A DNA stretch of 64,000 bases, taken from Cyanobacteria bacterium REEB67. Lineage in GTDB: Bacteria; Cyanobacteriota; Vampirovibrionia; Obscuribacterales; Obscuribacteraceae. Each line of letters begins with the position of its first letter. The stretch's first letter is position 1. The stretch is taken from contig JAGXAB010000002.1 in the NCBI GenBank assembly GCA_018971775.1, forward strand, positions 67,001 to 131,000, read 5' to 3'. Positions 48,311 to 57,307 of this stretch are shown here, in pieces. A model generated the notes under the pieces. It saw only the letters and a program-made list of their open reading frames with translations, was not told where the DNA came from and did not search any database. The translations under genes were made by a program, and so were the position numbers.

Positions 48311-50761
48311 TTATTTAGATCCTGCCGAGCGCTTAGCACCACCCCTGGTGCCGGGTCTATTTCCATCTCTGCCATTGCGCGAATTACTGCGCGCGCTGGC
48401 CATGGTATTGGTTCCCTTTTTGGCAATCGACTTAGTTTTGGCAATGTCCTTGAAGACCAGCGAAAACACTTCATCGAGATGCGATACCGGAATGAGCTCG
48501 ACCTTGTCTTTGACGTAGTCGGGGATGTCGATCAAATCTTTTTCGTTGGCTCTCGGGAAGATGACGGTTTTGATCCCGGCACGCAAGGCAGCCAGTACTT
48601 TTTCCTTCAAACCACCGATACCGAGGATGCGTCCACGCAAGGTGATCTCCCCGGTCATGGCCAGATTGCCGCGGGCCGGACGTTTCGAGATGGCCGAAAC
48701 GAGAGCGCAACACATGGCGGCCCCGGCAGAAGGGCCATCCTTTGGTGTGGCGCCTTCGGGGATGTGCACGTGGATGTCTTGCGTTTCGCCAAAGTTTGGA
48801 TCGATACCGAGACTCTCGGCATGGCTGCGCAGATAGCTAAATGCCGCCTGGGCAGACTCTTTCATGATGTCGCCGAGCTGACCGGTCAATTGCAGATTGC
48901 CTTTGCCGCGCATCGTATTGACTTCGATTTGCAGCGTTTCGCCGCCGGTCTCAGTCCAGGCCAGACCAGTGATAATACCGACCTGAGGCCCCTTTACTTC
49001 ATTTTCGCGGACAACCCGGGGTGGTCCCAAAAACTTGGGCACCATATTCGGTTGCATCTTCACCGATTCGACTTCTTCTTTGACGACCTGCGAAGCGACC
49101 TTGCGGCAGATGCTGGCGATGCTGCGCTCCAGTCCGCGCACACCGGCTTCCCTTGTGTATTCCTGGATGATCTTGCGCAGACTGGCCGTATTGATCTTGA
49201 GCTGTTTACCATCCAGTCCGTGCTTGTAGAGAGTCTTCGGAATGATATGGGTCTCGGCAATTTCCACTTTTTCCTCTTCGGTGTAGCCGGAGAGGTGGAT
49301 CACTTCGAGGCGGTCGTAGAGCGGCCTCGGCACATGATCGAGGCTATTGGCCGTGGCGACGAAGACGACTTCGGAAAGTGAAAAGGGACAATCGAGATAA
49401 TGATCGGTAAAGTTATCGTTCTGATCGGGATCGAGCACTTCCAGCATGGCGGCCATCGGATCGCCCTGATAAGAGCGCGACATCTTTTCGATTTCGTCCA
49501 GAAGAATGACCGGATTTTTCGTGCCGGATTGTTTCAGAGCCTGAATAATCCGCCCGGGCATGGCACCTATATAGGTGCGGCGGTGACCGCGGATCTCGGA
49601 CTCGTCTGAAACGCCGCCAAGGGATATGCGCGAAAACTGCCGATTCATCGCCTTGGCGATTGATTTGACCAGACTGGTCTTACCTACGCCGGGCGGACCA
49701 ACGAGACAGAGGATGGTGCCGGTTGGCTCCTTAGCCAGTTTGCGCACGGCCAGATATTCGAGGATGCGCTCTTTTACTTTTTCCAGACCGTAGTGGTCCT
49801 CGGCGAGGATTTCCTCGGCTTTGTGGAGGTCGAGCACTTCTTTGGAGCGCTTGCTCCAGGGCAGCGACACCAACACATCTAAATAAGTGCGGATGACGGC
49901 AGCCTCAGCGCTCTGCGGCATCATTTTTTCCAGACGCGAAAGCTCTTTAGTCGCTTTTTCGAGAGCCTGGCCGGTGATCTTGCACTTTTTGATCTTGGCC
50001 TTGTACTCATTTATTTCGCTGAGCTCGCCGCCTTCGGCACTGAGCTCATCTTGAATAATGCGCATCTTTTCGCGCAGGTAATATTCGCGCTGCGTTTTTT
50101 CCAGGTTGAAGCGCACCTTGTCATGGATTTGCTGTTCGAGATCGGCAAGCTCCAGCTCGCGCGAGAGCAGCTGACCGATGTATTCGAGGCGTTCCGTGGC
50201 GTCGGTAATCTCGAGAGAGCGCTGGCGCTCGGCCAGGGTCAGGCCCAGGTAAGTAGCGATGATATCGGCGAGACGACCGGGTTGGCCTATGCCGGAAACG
50301 GCCAGAAGACTCTCAGGATTGATCTTCTTGGTCGATTTGACATATTGCTCGAATTTTTCTACTGAAATCTTGATCAGCGTTCGGGTCGCTTCGTCATCCA
50401 CTAAAAGCTCGGTCAGCTCGGTCACCTGAGCGGTGAAGTGTTCGGCGCCGTCCTCGACCTGGTCGAGATTGACACGCATCGAGCCTTCGACCAACACCTT
50501 GACGGTGCCATCGGGCAGCTTGAGCATCTGCATCACTTCCGCCAGGGTGCCGACCTGGTAGAGGTCATCGAGCTTGGGCTCTTCGGTCTCGGCATCTTTT
50601 TGAGCGACGAGGACGACCAGTCTGTCGTCGCGCATCAAAGCCTGCTCGAGCGCGGCAATGGACTTTTGCCGGGAGACAAAGAGGGGTGTCACCATTTGAG
50701 GGAAGACCACTACATCCCGGAGCGGGATGAGGGGGAAAAACGTGGTGCTCAGCTCCACCAT
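48311..50761 (-). CDS. lon: Lon ATP-dependent protease
   Basis: Lon degrades misfolded and selected regulatory proteins in the cytoplasm. The 816-residue protein has the N-terminal substrate domain (FPLIPLRDVVVFPQM at the start), a coiled-coil middle, the AAA+ module with GPPGVGKTSLVKSIA and ILLDEIEKM, and the protease domain with the catalytic Ser in PKDGPSAGAAM and Lys further on. Length is normal for LonA plus an extra C-terminal tail of ~40 residues, basic and rich in Arg, Gly, Asn and Ser (SARSNSRNGRDGNRPGTRGG), not typical of the family. It follows clpX after 72 nt on the same strand. Confidence 0.97.
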   Translation of the reverse strand: MVELSTTFFPLIPLRDVVVFPQMVTPLFVSRQKSIAALEQALMRDDRLVVLVAQKDAETEEPKLDDLYQVGTLAEVMQMLKLPDGTVKVLVEGSMRVNLDQVEDGAEHFTAQVTELTELLVDDEATRTLIKISVEKFEQYVKSTKKINPESLLAVSGIGQPGRLADIIATYLGLTLAERQRSLEITDATERLEYIGQLLSRELELADLEQQIHDKVRFNLEKTQREYYLREKMRIIQDELSAEGGELSEINEYKAKIKKCKITGQALEKATKELSRLEKMMPQSAEAAVIRTYLDVLVSLPWSKRSKEVLDLHKAEEILAEDHYGLEKVKERILEYLAVRKLAKEPTGTILCLVGPPGVGKTSLVKSIAKAMNRQFSRISLGGVSDESEIRGHRRTYIGAMPGRIIQALKQSGTKNPVILLDEIEKMSRSYQGDPMAAMLEVLDPDQNDNFTDHYLDCPFSLSEVVFVATANSLDHVPRPLYDRLEVIHLSGYTEEEKVEIAETHIIPKTLYKHGLDGKQLKINTASLRKIIQEYTREAGVRGLERSIASICRKVASQVVKEEVESVKMQPNMVPKFLGPPRVVRENEVKGPQVGIITGLAWTETGGETLQIEVNTMRGKGNLQLTGQLGDIMKESAQAAFSYLRSHAESLGIDPNFGETQDIHVHIPEGATPKDGPSAGAAMCCALVSAISKRPARGNLAMTGEITLRGRILGIGGLKEKVLAALRAGIKTVIFPRANEKDLIDIPDYVKDKVELIPVSHLDEVFSLVFKDIAKTKSIAKKGTNTMASARSNSRNGRDGNRPGTRGGAKRSAGSK

Positions 50762-50833
50762 ACGGCGTTACCTTGACTTTTAAGAAGGGAAATCCGATGC
50801 CATGAGCCAGCAACAACTAGCTTGCTGAAAGCT

Positions 50834-52132
50834 CTAAGCGATCTCACCCTTCAGTTTAGCCTTTGGAAGCTGAAGTAACTCCGCAGTAGATCGTTTTTCT
50901 ACAAGATCCTTAGTGATATGGCATACCTTAATGTCGGTACGCGACGGAACCTCGTACATAATGTCGAGCATTATTTCTTCGACGATCGACCGCAGAGCGC
51001 GAGCTCCCGTCTTACGCTTGATCGCTTCTTCCGAAATGCCGCGGATGGCCTCGGTGTCAAATTTGAGCTCGACGCCGTCAAGGGCCAGCAATTGCTGGTA
51101 TTGCTTGATGATGGCGTTTTTGGGCTCGACCATGATGCGCACGAGGGCCTCGACATCGAGGGACTCGAGCACGGCGAGGACGGGCATACGGCCGACGAAC
51201 TCAGGGATAAGACCAAACTTGAGCAAATCGTCCGGAGCGGTGTCTTTGAGGATCTTGGAGGAGCGCTGTTCTCTTTCCCAGGCCGTGAGCGGACGCTCGG
51301 AGCCAAAACCAATGTTGCGGTTGGAAGAGACACGGGCTTCGACGATTTTGTCCAGGCCGACGAAAGCGCCGCCGCAGACAAATAAGATGTTAGCGGTGTT
51401 GATCTGGATAAACTCTTGATGCGGATGTTTGCGACCACCCTGGGGCGGGACGTTGGCCAGTGTGCCTTCAATCATCTTGAGCAGGGCTTGCTGTACGCCT
51501 TCACCGGATACGTCACGAGTGATGCTGGTGTTTTCAGATTTGCGTGAAATTTTGTCGATTTCGTCGATATAAATGATGCCGCGCTCGGCCTTCTTAATAT
51601 CGTAATCAGCGGCCTGATAGAGGCGCAGGAGAATGTTTTCGACGTCTTCACCAACGTAACCGGCTTCGGTCAGGGTGGTAGCGTCAGCGACGGCGAAGGG
51701 CACGTCGAGCAATTTGGCCAGGGTCTGGGCAAGCAATGTCTTGCCGCAGCCGGTCGGTCCGATCAACAAGATGTTCGATTTTTGGATTTCGACCTGTTCG
51801 GCGAGCTCACTGTTGTGGCTGATGCGCTTGTAGTGGTTGTAAACGGCAACGGACAAAATCTTCTTGGCTGTGGACTGACCGATGATGTGCTGGTCCAGGT
51901 AAGCCTTGATTTCTTGCGGTTTGGGAATGTCCACCATCGCCGGAGCGGTGCTCTCTGCGGCGGGTTGGGCGGCGGCTCCGCCTTCGAAGAGTTCCTCGTC
52001 TAAAATCTCATTGCAGAGATCGACACACTCATCGCAGATGTAGACTCCAGGTCCGGCAATTAGCTTTTTGACCTGATCCTGACTCTTTCCACAGAATGAA
52101 CATTTGAGTCGGTTGTCCGATTGCTTTGGCAT
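50834..52132 (-). CDS. clpX: ClpX, unfoldase of the ClpXP protease
   Basis: ClpX (432 residues) unfolds tagged proteins and feeds them to ClpP. The N-terminal zinc domain has CSFCGKSQ and CDECVDLC; the AAA+ domain has GPTGCGKT (Walker A), [10 protein letters not shown] (Walker B), a NIGFGSE pore/ClpP-contact loop and the sensor region [12 protein letters not shown]. Everything expected is present. It lies between clpP and lon, separated from clpP by a ~220-bp gap with a hairpin, so it may have its own promoter. Confidence 0.97.
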   Translation of the reverse strand: MPKQSDNRLKCSFCGKSQDQVKKLIAGPGVYICDECVDLCNEILDEELFEGGAAAQPAAESTAPAMVDIPKPQEIKAYLDQHIIGQSTAKKILSVAVYNHYKRISHNSELAEQVEIQKSNILLIGPTGCGKTLLAQTLAKLLDVPFAVADATTLTEAGYVGEDVENILLRLYQAADYDIKKAERGIIYIDEIDKISRKSENTSITRDVSGEGVQQALLKMIEGTLANVPPQGGRKHPHQEFIQINTANILFVCGGAFVGLDKIVEARVSSNRNIGFGSERPLTAWEREQRSSKILKDTAPDDLLKFGLIPEFVGRMPVLAVLESLDVEALVRIMVEPKNAIIKQYQQLLALDGVELKFDTEAIRGISEEAIKRKTGARALRSIVEEIMLDIMYEVPSRTDIKVCHITKDLVEKRSTAELLQLPKAKLKGEIA

Positions 52133-52313
52133 TTAGTTTCCCTATCTAGAACGGTTAAATGGTTGTGACTGCCGATTTCAAACCTTAGTGCCAACTATTT
52201 GCGAATAGCGGCACATTGTTTACCGGTTTTACTTCGACAGTCCTCAATTTGGCTCGCAAAAGTACGTTTACTAATTCTACTTAAACACATCACCTGAAAT
52301 CTACAAAGTTAAA

Positions 52314-52341
52314 TGCCCGGGACAAATTAATGTCCCGGGCA
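52314..52341 (-). terminator. hairpin after clpP
   Basis: TGCCCGGGACA and TGTCCCGGGCA pair perfectly (11 bp) around AATTAA. On the minus strand only TTTAACTTT follows, so termination after clpP may be partial and let some transcripts reach clpX and lon. Confidence 0.65.
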
Positions 52342-52351
52342 CCTGAATCAG

Positions 52352-53062
52352 TTAAACAGCAGACAGAGCAGGGGATTGATCGAGTTTGGTGATAACCGAG
52401 TCAACAAGGCCATACTCCTTGGCTTCTTCGGCTGTCATGATGTTGTCGCGATCGGTGTCTTTTTCGATTGTCTTGACCGATTGACCGGTTTGCTCGGCCA
52501 TCAATTCATTCAACTGTCTCTTGATGCGCAGGATCTCACGAGCCTGGATTTCGATGTCGGTTGCTTGACCCTGAGCGCCACCTAGCGGTTGGTGAATGAG
52601 GATGCGAGCGTGGGGCAGAGAAAGGCGTTTGCCTTTGGCACCAGCGGAGAGAAGGAAGGCACCCATACTGGCGGCCTGACCCAAACATATCGTCGAGACA
52701 TCCGAACGGATATGCTGCATTGTGTCAAAAATCGCCAGACCAGCGGTAACCGATCCGCCGGGTGAATTGATATACAAACGGATATCTTTTTCCGGGTCTT
52801 CGCCTTCGAGAAGGAGCAACTGAGCCACGATCAGGTTGGCGACAGTGTCATCAATGGCGGTGCCCATGAAAACGATACGCTCACGCAGCAAGCGCGAAAA
52901 AATATCGAACGCTCTTTCGCCGCGAGCCGTTGTTTCAATAACCGTAGGCGGATAAACGGCATTGGGACTGGCGAAGGGAGAAATGCTCCAGAGCTCGTGC
53001 AGCTGACGGCTGGACGGCGGAGTCTTGATGTACTTGCTTTCGTTATCAGGGCCCATAGTCAT
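52352..53062 (-). CDS. clpP: ClpP serine protease subunit
   Basis: ClpP (236 residues) is the peptidase of ClpXP. The oligomer-core motif [27 protein letters not shown], the Ser of [11 protein letters not shown], the His of [11 protein letters not shown] and the Asp in EKDTDRDN region complete the triad. It is ~40 residues longer at the N terminus than E. coli mature ClpP, with [20 protein letters not shown] as a possible cleaved propeptide. AGGAG precedes the ATG by 5 nt. It lies downstream of tig, behind a strong terminator, and upstream of clpX. Confidence 0.97.
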   Translation of the reverse strand: MTMGPDNESKYIKTPPSSRQLHELWSISPFASPNAVYPPTVIETTARGERAFDIFSRLLRERIVFMGTAIDDTVANLIVAQLLLLEGEDPEKDIRLYINSPGGSVTAGLAIFDTMQHIRSDVSTICLGQAASMGAFLLSAGAKGKRLSLPHARILIHQPLGGAQGQATDIEIQAREILRIKRQLNELMAEQTGQSVKTIEKDTDRDNIMTAEEAKEYGLVDSVITKLDQSPALSAV

Positions 53063-53207
53063 ATTCTCCTGAAATTCCTCGTGAATCTAATTGCTAAAGT
53101 TTATCGCGTTAACGCCAAAACATGTTGATTGAAATGGCTCATGGGGAGTAGTTTAGCCTGTTTTGTAAAAAATCTCCGGTAGATAAGCGGCCGAGAGATT
53201 AATTAGC

Positions 53208-53250
53208 AAAACGCCCCCGGAGCGCTTAAAGAGTCGCTCCGGGGGCGTTT
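53208..53250 (-). terminator. strong intrinsic terminator after tig
   Basis: ACGCCCCCGGAGCG and CGCTCCGGGGGCGT pair over at least 14 bp with a ten-base loop, flanked by AAA and TTT. It lies 29 nt past the trigger factor stop and before clpP, so tig should be an independent unit. Confidence 0.85.
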
Positions 53251-53279
53251 CAGTGATTGTGCGCCAGGGCGATACTCAA

Positions 53280-54779
53280 CTAATCTTTTTTCTTAGCCTT
53301 TTTCGCATCGCCTTTAGCTTCAGCTTTGGCTTCAGATTTAGCTTCTGGCTTGGCTTCAGCTTTAGCTTCGCCTTTATCGGCCTTTTCAGCCTTATCAGTT
53401 TTCTCGGCTTTGGCGGCTTTCTTTTCTTTGTCGCCATGCTCGTGACCATGCTCATGTTGAGAATGGTCATGGTCTTCATGACAGCCGTCATCGGGCACGT
53501 AATTGATCTTGGCTTTGCCGATCAAGAGCTCGACTACTTTACCGGTCAAGACTTCTTCGGCGACCTGCCTGCGTACTTCTTCATTGCCGGCAAATTCTTC
53601 GAACTGGTCAGGGCGCAAGTTGTAGCGCATGGCGAGATCGGCGAGGTAAGGGATCATTTCTTCGTCGTTGACGGTCAATTTTTCTTCGCGCACGACGGCA
53701 CCGAGTACAAGCGAGGTCAAGACACGTTGCCTGGCTTCACTCATTTTCGATTCGATCATCTGTTTGTAATCGTCACTGCCTTCGAATTCTTCCCAGGTCT
53801 GACCGCCCTGTTCGATGTAGCGGCGTACTTGACCGATGAGCAGCTCTCTTTCACGTTCGACCATGGTTTCAGGGATATCGACGGTAGCCAGATGTGCCAC
53901 CGCTTCTACTACCATGCGCTGAGCGCGGGCTTCGTTTTCCTGCTTGACCACTTCGCCGAGCTCGGCTATGACAGACTCTTTCAAAGCGTCGAGGGTATCG
54001 TGACCGACTGATTTAGCCAGTTCGTCGTCGATGGCGGGAGTGTTTTTGTTGCGGATTTCTTTGAGAGTGACATCAAATTCGGCTTCTTTGCCGGCGATTT
54101 CCTTACGTCTGTAATCAGCCGGGAATGTCGCTTTGACTTTGAAATTATCGCCACTGTTATGGCCGACCAGTTGCTCGCAAAATCCGGGGAGGAAAGAGCC
54201 TTCCTTGACTTCGAGCAGCATGCCTTCAGCCTTGCCACCATCAATGATATTGCCGTCAACGCGGCATTCGAAGTCGATAACGGCAGTGTTGCCCACTTCG
54301 ACCGGCTTGCCTTCTACTGTTTGCAAGGAGGCCTTGGTCTCAGCAACGTTGGTCAAAGCTCTTTCGAGGGCGTCTTCGGGCAATTTCACTTCCGGTACGT
54401 TGACTTCGATTTCTTGATAGTTACCGAGGACGACTTCCGGTCTGACTTCAAATTTGGCATCGAATTTCAAGGGCTGCCCGAGTTTGAATTCGAAATTCGA
54501 ATATTCAGGAGCGGTGATGATGTCCAGATTTTCTTTATAGATAGCTTCGTTGATCAGCTCGGGTACAAGACGCTCGAGCGTTTCACGTTTGATATTTTCT
54601 TCACCGACAGTTTTTTCGATGATCATGCGCGGCGCTTTGCCCGGTCTGAAACCAGGAATACGTACTTGCTGACTGAGTTGGCGGCAGGCCATCTCATAAG
54701 CCCGCGAAACTCTGTCTGTTTCAAGCTCCAGGCTGAGCTTGACGATATTTTTGCCTTCCCGCTCGAGGGTGACCTTCAT
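53280..54779 (-). CDS. tig: trigger factor with His-rich and Lys/Ala/Glu-rich tail
   Basis: Trigger factor is the ribosome-bound folding chaperone and prolyl isomerase. The ribosome-docking loop reads IPGFRPGKAPRM, the FKBP-type domain is at ~160-245 (GNTAVIDFECRVDG), and the arm/chaperone domain fills most of the rest. The start at 54779 gives MKVTLEREG, matching the family. After the usual end (~430) there is a ~65-residue extension: a His-rich part (HEDHDHSQHEHGHEHGD) and then a Lys/Ala/Glu/Asp-rich repeat (AKAEKTDKAEKADKGEAK) like a histone-H1 tail. The tail is low complexity and could bind metal ions or RNA. It is transcribed ahead of clpP on the same strand. Confidence 0.95.
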   Translation of the reverse strand: MKVTLEREGKNIVKLSLELETDRVSRAYEMACRQLSQQVRIPGFRPGKAPRMIIEKTVGEENIKRETLERLVPELINEAIYKENLDIITAPEYSNFEFKLGQPLKFDAKFEVRPEVVLGNYQEIEVNVPEVKLPEDALERALTNVAETKASLQTVEGKPVEVGNTAVIDFECRVDGNIIDGGKAEGMLLEVKEGSFLPGFCEQLVGHNSGDNFKVKATFPADYRRKEIAGKEAEFDVTLKEIRNKNTPAIDDELAKSVGHDTLDALKESVIAELGEVVKQENEARAQRMVVEAVAHLATVDIPETMVERERELLIGQVRRYIEQGGQTWEEFEGSDDYKQMIESKMSEARQRVLTSLVLGAVVREEKLTVNDEEMIPYLADLAMRYNLRPDQFEEFAGNEEVRRQVAEEVLTGKVVELLIGKAKINYVPDDGCHEDHDHSQHEHGHEHGDKEKKAAKAEKTDKAEKADKGEAKAEAKPEAKSEAKAEAKGDAKKAKKKD

Positions 54780-54956
54780 GTTTCTCTCTCTTAAATGCGA
54801 CGGATTAAACCAGGTGAAATACAGAATATGAACAGAGGATTTTATCACGCCGGCACAGCCAAGCCCGCCAGCTGAGGCCATTTGCAAGCAAGTCTTAACT
54901 TATCGGCCCATTTACATCACATTTTGAGCCTGATTTATAGCGGCCCAGGCTGAAAA

Positions 54957-55415
54957 TTAGATAAGGGGATGAGGGAAAAAGGTCTCGACAAGGTAGGCGA
55001 TACCGAAGATGGCATTAAGGCAGAGGAAGATGCCAAGAAATATGCAACCCATCATCAATTGCCAGGTAATCAGAGCTTGTCTGGTTGTCAGCGCGCTGAG
55101 GATGCCCATGCGATAGATCAAGAAAAGGACGATGCAGGTGCCGAGGATGACGTCGCAGCAGACCATGAGCGCGAAGCGAAAGCCCGATAGAGGCGTGTAG
55201 ACAAGCGAGAGCACTTCGGCTATGCAAAAAACGAGCAGAGCAATAATTGTCAAACGGTCGGAGGTGCGGATCTGAGTCGAGTCGGTGCGAGCGGCGTCCT
55301 GGACATAGGCAAGGGCAGCTGCCGTCGATTTCCAGGGCGAGCGGCGCATCGATATGTCGCCGGCTTCAGGATTTATGACTGGCTCCGGTAATTCGGGCGA
55401 AACTTCTTCGCTCAT
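54957..55415 (-). CDS. unrecognised three-helix membrane protein
   Basis: A ~152-residue protein with a hydrophilic N-terminal ~55 residues (SEEVSPELPEPVINPEAGD, then a basic MRRSPWK) and three hydrophobic helices (LTIIALLVFCIAEVLSLVY, FALMVCCDVILGTCIVLFLIY, MMGCIFLGIFLCLNAIFGIAY). Six Cys lie in or near the helices, which is unusual. GGGAG lies 5 nt before the ATG at 55415. No family is recognised and it stands apart from both neighbours. Confidence 0.65.
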   Translation of the reverse strand: MSEEVSPELPEPVINPEAGDISMRRSPWKSTAAALAYVQDAARTDSTQIRTSDRLTIIALLVFCIAEVLSLVYTPLSGFRFALMVCCDVILGTCIVLFLIYRMGILSALTTRQALITWQLMMGCIFLGIFLCLNAIFGIAYLVETFFPHPLI

Positions 55416-55458
55416 TGACGCTCCCACCTCAGGCTGATACCAGATCTAATATAACAGC

Positions 55459-55484
55459 AAAAAAAAGCTGCCCCTCGGGGCAGC
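55459..55484 (-). terminator. terminator of the tRNA-Gly gene
   Basis: On the minus strand GCTGCCCC pairs with GGGGCAGC around a tiny loop and runs into TTTTTTTT, ten nucleotides after the tRNA end. Confidence 0.85.
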
Positions 55485-55493
55485 TAATAAAAA

Positions 55494-55568
55494 TGGAGCG
55501 GGAGAAGGGGTTCGAACCCTCGACATTCTCCTTGGCAAGGAGACATTCTACCACTGAATTACTCCCGC
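55494..55568 (-). tRNA. tRNA-Gly (GCC)
   Basis: The minus-strand sequence folds as a full cloverleaf: acceptor GCGGGAG with CTCCCGC, D arm with AGTGGTA, anticodon stem TCTCC/GGAGA around TTGCCAA (anticodon GCC), and T arm GAGGGTTCGAACCCC region. CCA is encoded (TGG at 55494-55496 on the plus strand). It stands alone with its own terminator. Confidence 0.96.
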
Positions 55569-55686
55569 AGTAATTCGGGCTGGGAATCGATTCACGACTT
55601 CCAGACTTGTTCATTATACACAGACGATCGAAAGTACAACATCACAGAAATGAAATGCTAACGGTTGTAACCAACCAAGTTTTTTA

Positions 55687-56709
55687 TCAGGAGTTGAGTA
55701 CGGGCTCTTTTCTACCGGGCCTCGAAGAGAGACGCTTCTCGACATCGGACAAAACCCGTACTACGTTATAGGCATTGTTGGCGTCGGTACGGGGTCTTTC
55801 ACCGCGCAGTACGCACTGCAAGAAATGCTCGCACTCGAGGTGCAGAGGCTCGCCATCGGGATAATAGGGGTGCTCGATCAAATTGCCGCCATGGGCACTT
55901 TGGCTGTGGATCGCCAGTTTGTCTTCCTGCTGAGTATCGTTCAAAACAGCGGTTTTCTTAGTGCCATTGACCGTCAGGCGCACTACTTTCTGAGGATCGA
56001 TCCAGCTGTTGCGCACCTGGCCGTGGATCACTTTTTGTTTGCCGTCGATAGTTGTCGGAAAGGACAAATCTAGATACGCCACGTCGACAGTGCCATCCTG
56101 CAAGGTATCCCAGCCGCCGACACGACTGACTTCGGGGCTTTCACAATCGAGCAGGTAGCTCATCATCGAAATATCATGAGGGGCAAGGTCCCACAAAACG
56201 CTGCGGTCGCGCCGGGACATGTTGAAATTCATCCGATCGGAGCGCACAAAAAGCAATTCACCCAGCTCACCGGAAGCAATCAAATCTTTGAGGGCATTAA
56301 CGGCAGGATGGTAGAGCAGCAAGTGCCCTACCATCAAGACCAGATTAGCGTTGGTGGCCAGTTCATCAAGCTCTTCGGCGTGCTTGACGTCACGGGCGAG
56401 CGGCTTTTCGACGTAGACGTGCTTGCCGGCAAGCAGCGCTTTACGCGCTAGAGGGAAGTGGGTGTCGCTCGGTGTAGCAATGACGATGGCGCTAATAGAG
56501 GCGTCGGCTAAGACGCTGTCATAGTCAATGGTCGTAGCCACACCGCGATACTCTTTAGCGATATATTCCAATCGCTGCAGATCGGCATCGCACACCGTCG
56601 AGAGGGCACCAAGATGGTGAAAATTGCGGACGAGGTTTTTGCCCCAATTACCACAACCGATTACCGCAACTCTAGGTAGCCCCACTCCGACCTCCAGAAA
56701 GTACGACAA
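55687..56709 (-). CDS. Gfo/Idh/MocA-family NAD(P)-dependent oxidoreductase
   Basis: A 340-residue sugar dehydrogenase family protein. The N-terminal Rossmann motif VAVIGCGNWGKNLVRNF, the ATPSDTHFPLARKALLAGKHVYVEKPLA block with the catalytic Lys of EKP, and WDLAPHDISMM with the usual HD of the substrate domain are clear. The best recalled matches are UDP-N-acetylglucuronate 3-dehydrogenase-type enzymes (WbpB/WlbA) of surface-sugar synthesis, but nothing in the neighbourhood confirms that. No adjacent glycan genes are seen. Confidence 0.88.
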   Translation of the reverse strand: MSYFLEVGVGLPRVAVIGCGNWGKNLVRNFHHLGALSTVCDADLQRLEYIAKEYRGVATTIDYDSVLADASISAIVIATPSDTHFPLARKALLAGKHVYVEKPLARDVKHAEELDELATNANLVLMVGHLLLYHPAVNALKDLIASGELGELLFVRSDRMNFNMSRRDRSVLWDLAPHDISMMSYLLDCESPEVSRVGGWDTLQDGTVDVAYLDLSFPTTIDGKQKVIHGQVRNSWIDPQKVVRLTVNGTKKTAVLNDTQQEDKLAIHSQSAHGGNLIEHPYYPDGEPLHLECEHFLQCVLRGERPRTDANNAYNVVRVLSDVEKRLSSRPGRKEPVLNS

Positions 56710-56736
56710 TCAACCCTTAAAGAAGGACCGTGTCGA

Positions 56737-57018
56737 TTACTTACGTTTGTTTACCGCATCGGCAAACTCTTTCCCAACTTTAAAACCAGCGACTCGCTTG
56801 GCCGGAATGCTTAAAGGCTCATTGGTCTTCGGATTACGACCGGTACGAGCTTTACGCTGACGAGCTTCAAATGTGCCGAATCCAACCAGTGTAACTTTTT
56901 CGCCGTGGGCTACGTGCTTGATGACTGTTTCCATCATCTTGTTGATCACTTGCTCAGCGTCTTTTTTGGTTGTAGCGGCTTCCTTCGCGACAATGTCGAC
57001 CAATTCTGCTTTATTCAA
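56737..57018 (-). CDS. HU-family nucleoid protein
   Basis: A 93-residue DNA-binding protein with the standard HU pattern: MNKAELVDIVAKEA at the start, KVTLVGFGTFEARQRKARTGRN with the DNA-gripping arm including PKTNEPLSIPAKR, and VGKEFADAVNK at the end. It bends DNA non-specifically and organises the nucleoid. It is separated from the dehydrogenase by 27 nt and divergent from alr. A 289-bp upstream gap rich in inverted repeats may carry a structured leader. Confidence 0.95.
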   Translation of the reverse strand: MNKAELVDIVAKEAATTKKDAEQVINKMMETVIKHVAHGEKVTLVGFGTFEARQRKARTGRNPKTNEPLSIPAKRVAGFKVGKEFADAVNKRK

Positions 57019-57307
57019 GACTTTCCACCCCTTAAGATTTAAACCGAATCCTGTTTTAGGACCACAATACGTATGCCGACCTTGCTTGCTAAAAGGTCGA
57101 GCACCTAGGGATTCCCAAGAGATTCCAAGCCTAAGAGGCTTACGGCGCCATCAGCGTTACCGGAGCAACCGGCTACCCTTGCGAAAAGCTGCTGGACAAG
57201 CCTTGGCCTGTGTTTAGCAGAAATCATGATGACGATCGTCAGCAATGCTAGCATAAACTTATCCCAGGAGAAACGCTTGCAGTACCGAGTGTGCCAATAA
57301 TTTACTA
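57019..57307. other. noncoding gap with several inverted repeats, HU/alr promoter region
   Basis: It holds CGACCTT/AAGGTCG at 57077-57099 and AAGCCT-AAG-AGGCTT at 57127-57141, and a GC-rich stretch between about 57145 and 57210 that can pair with itself. No tRNA or known riboswitch core was identified, and no T-run follows the stems. It may be the long leader of the HU mRNA (minus strand) or a small RNA. An AGGAG at 57268 precedes no obvious start. Confidence 0.4.

Noticed and set aside
48479..49381. A 300-codon plus-strand open frame
   Set aside because: It is antisense to lon and mirrors its codon phase; no independent evidence.
57019..57307. c-di-GMP riboswitch or SRP RNA in the HU upstream gap
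   Set aside because: Fragments such as GGTAGCCGG look suggestive, but the diagnostic cores (GEMM GACGCAAAGC, SRP GGTCCGGAAGGAAGCAGC) are absent on both strands.
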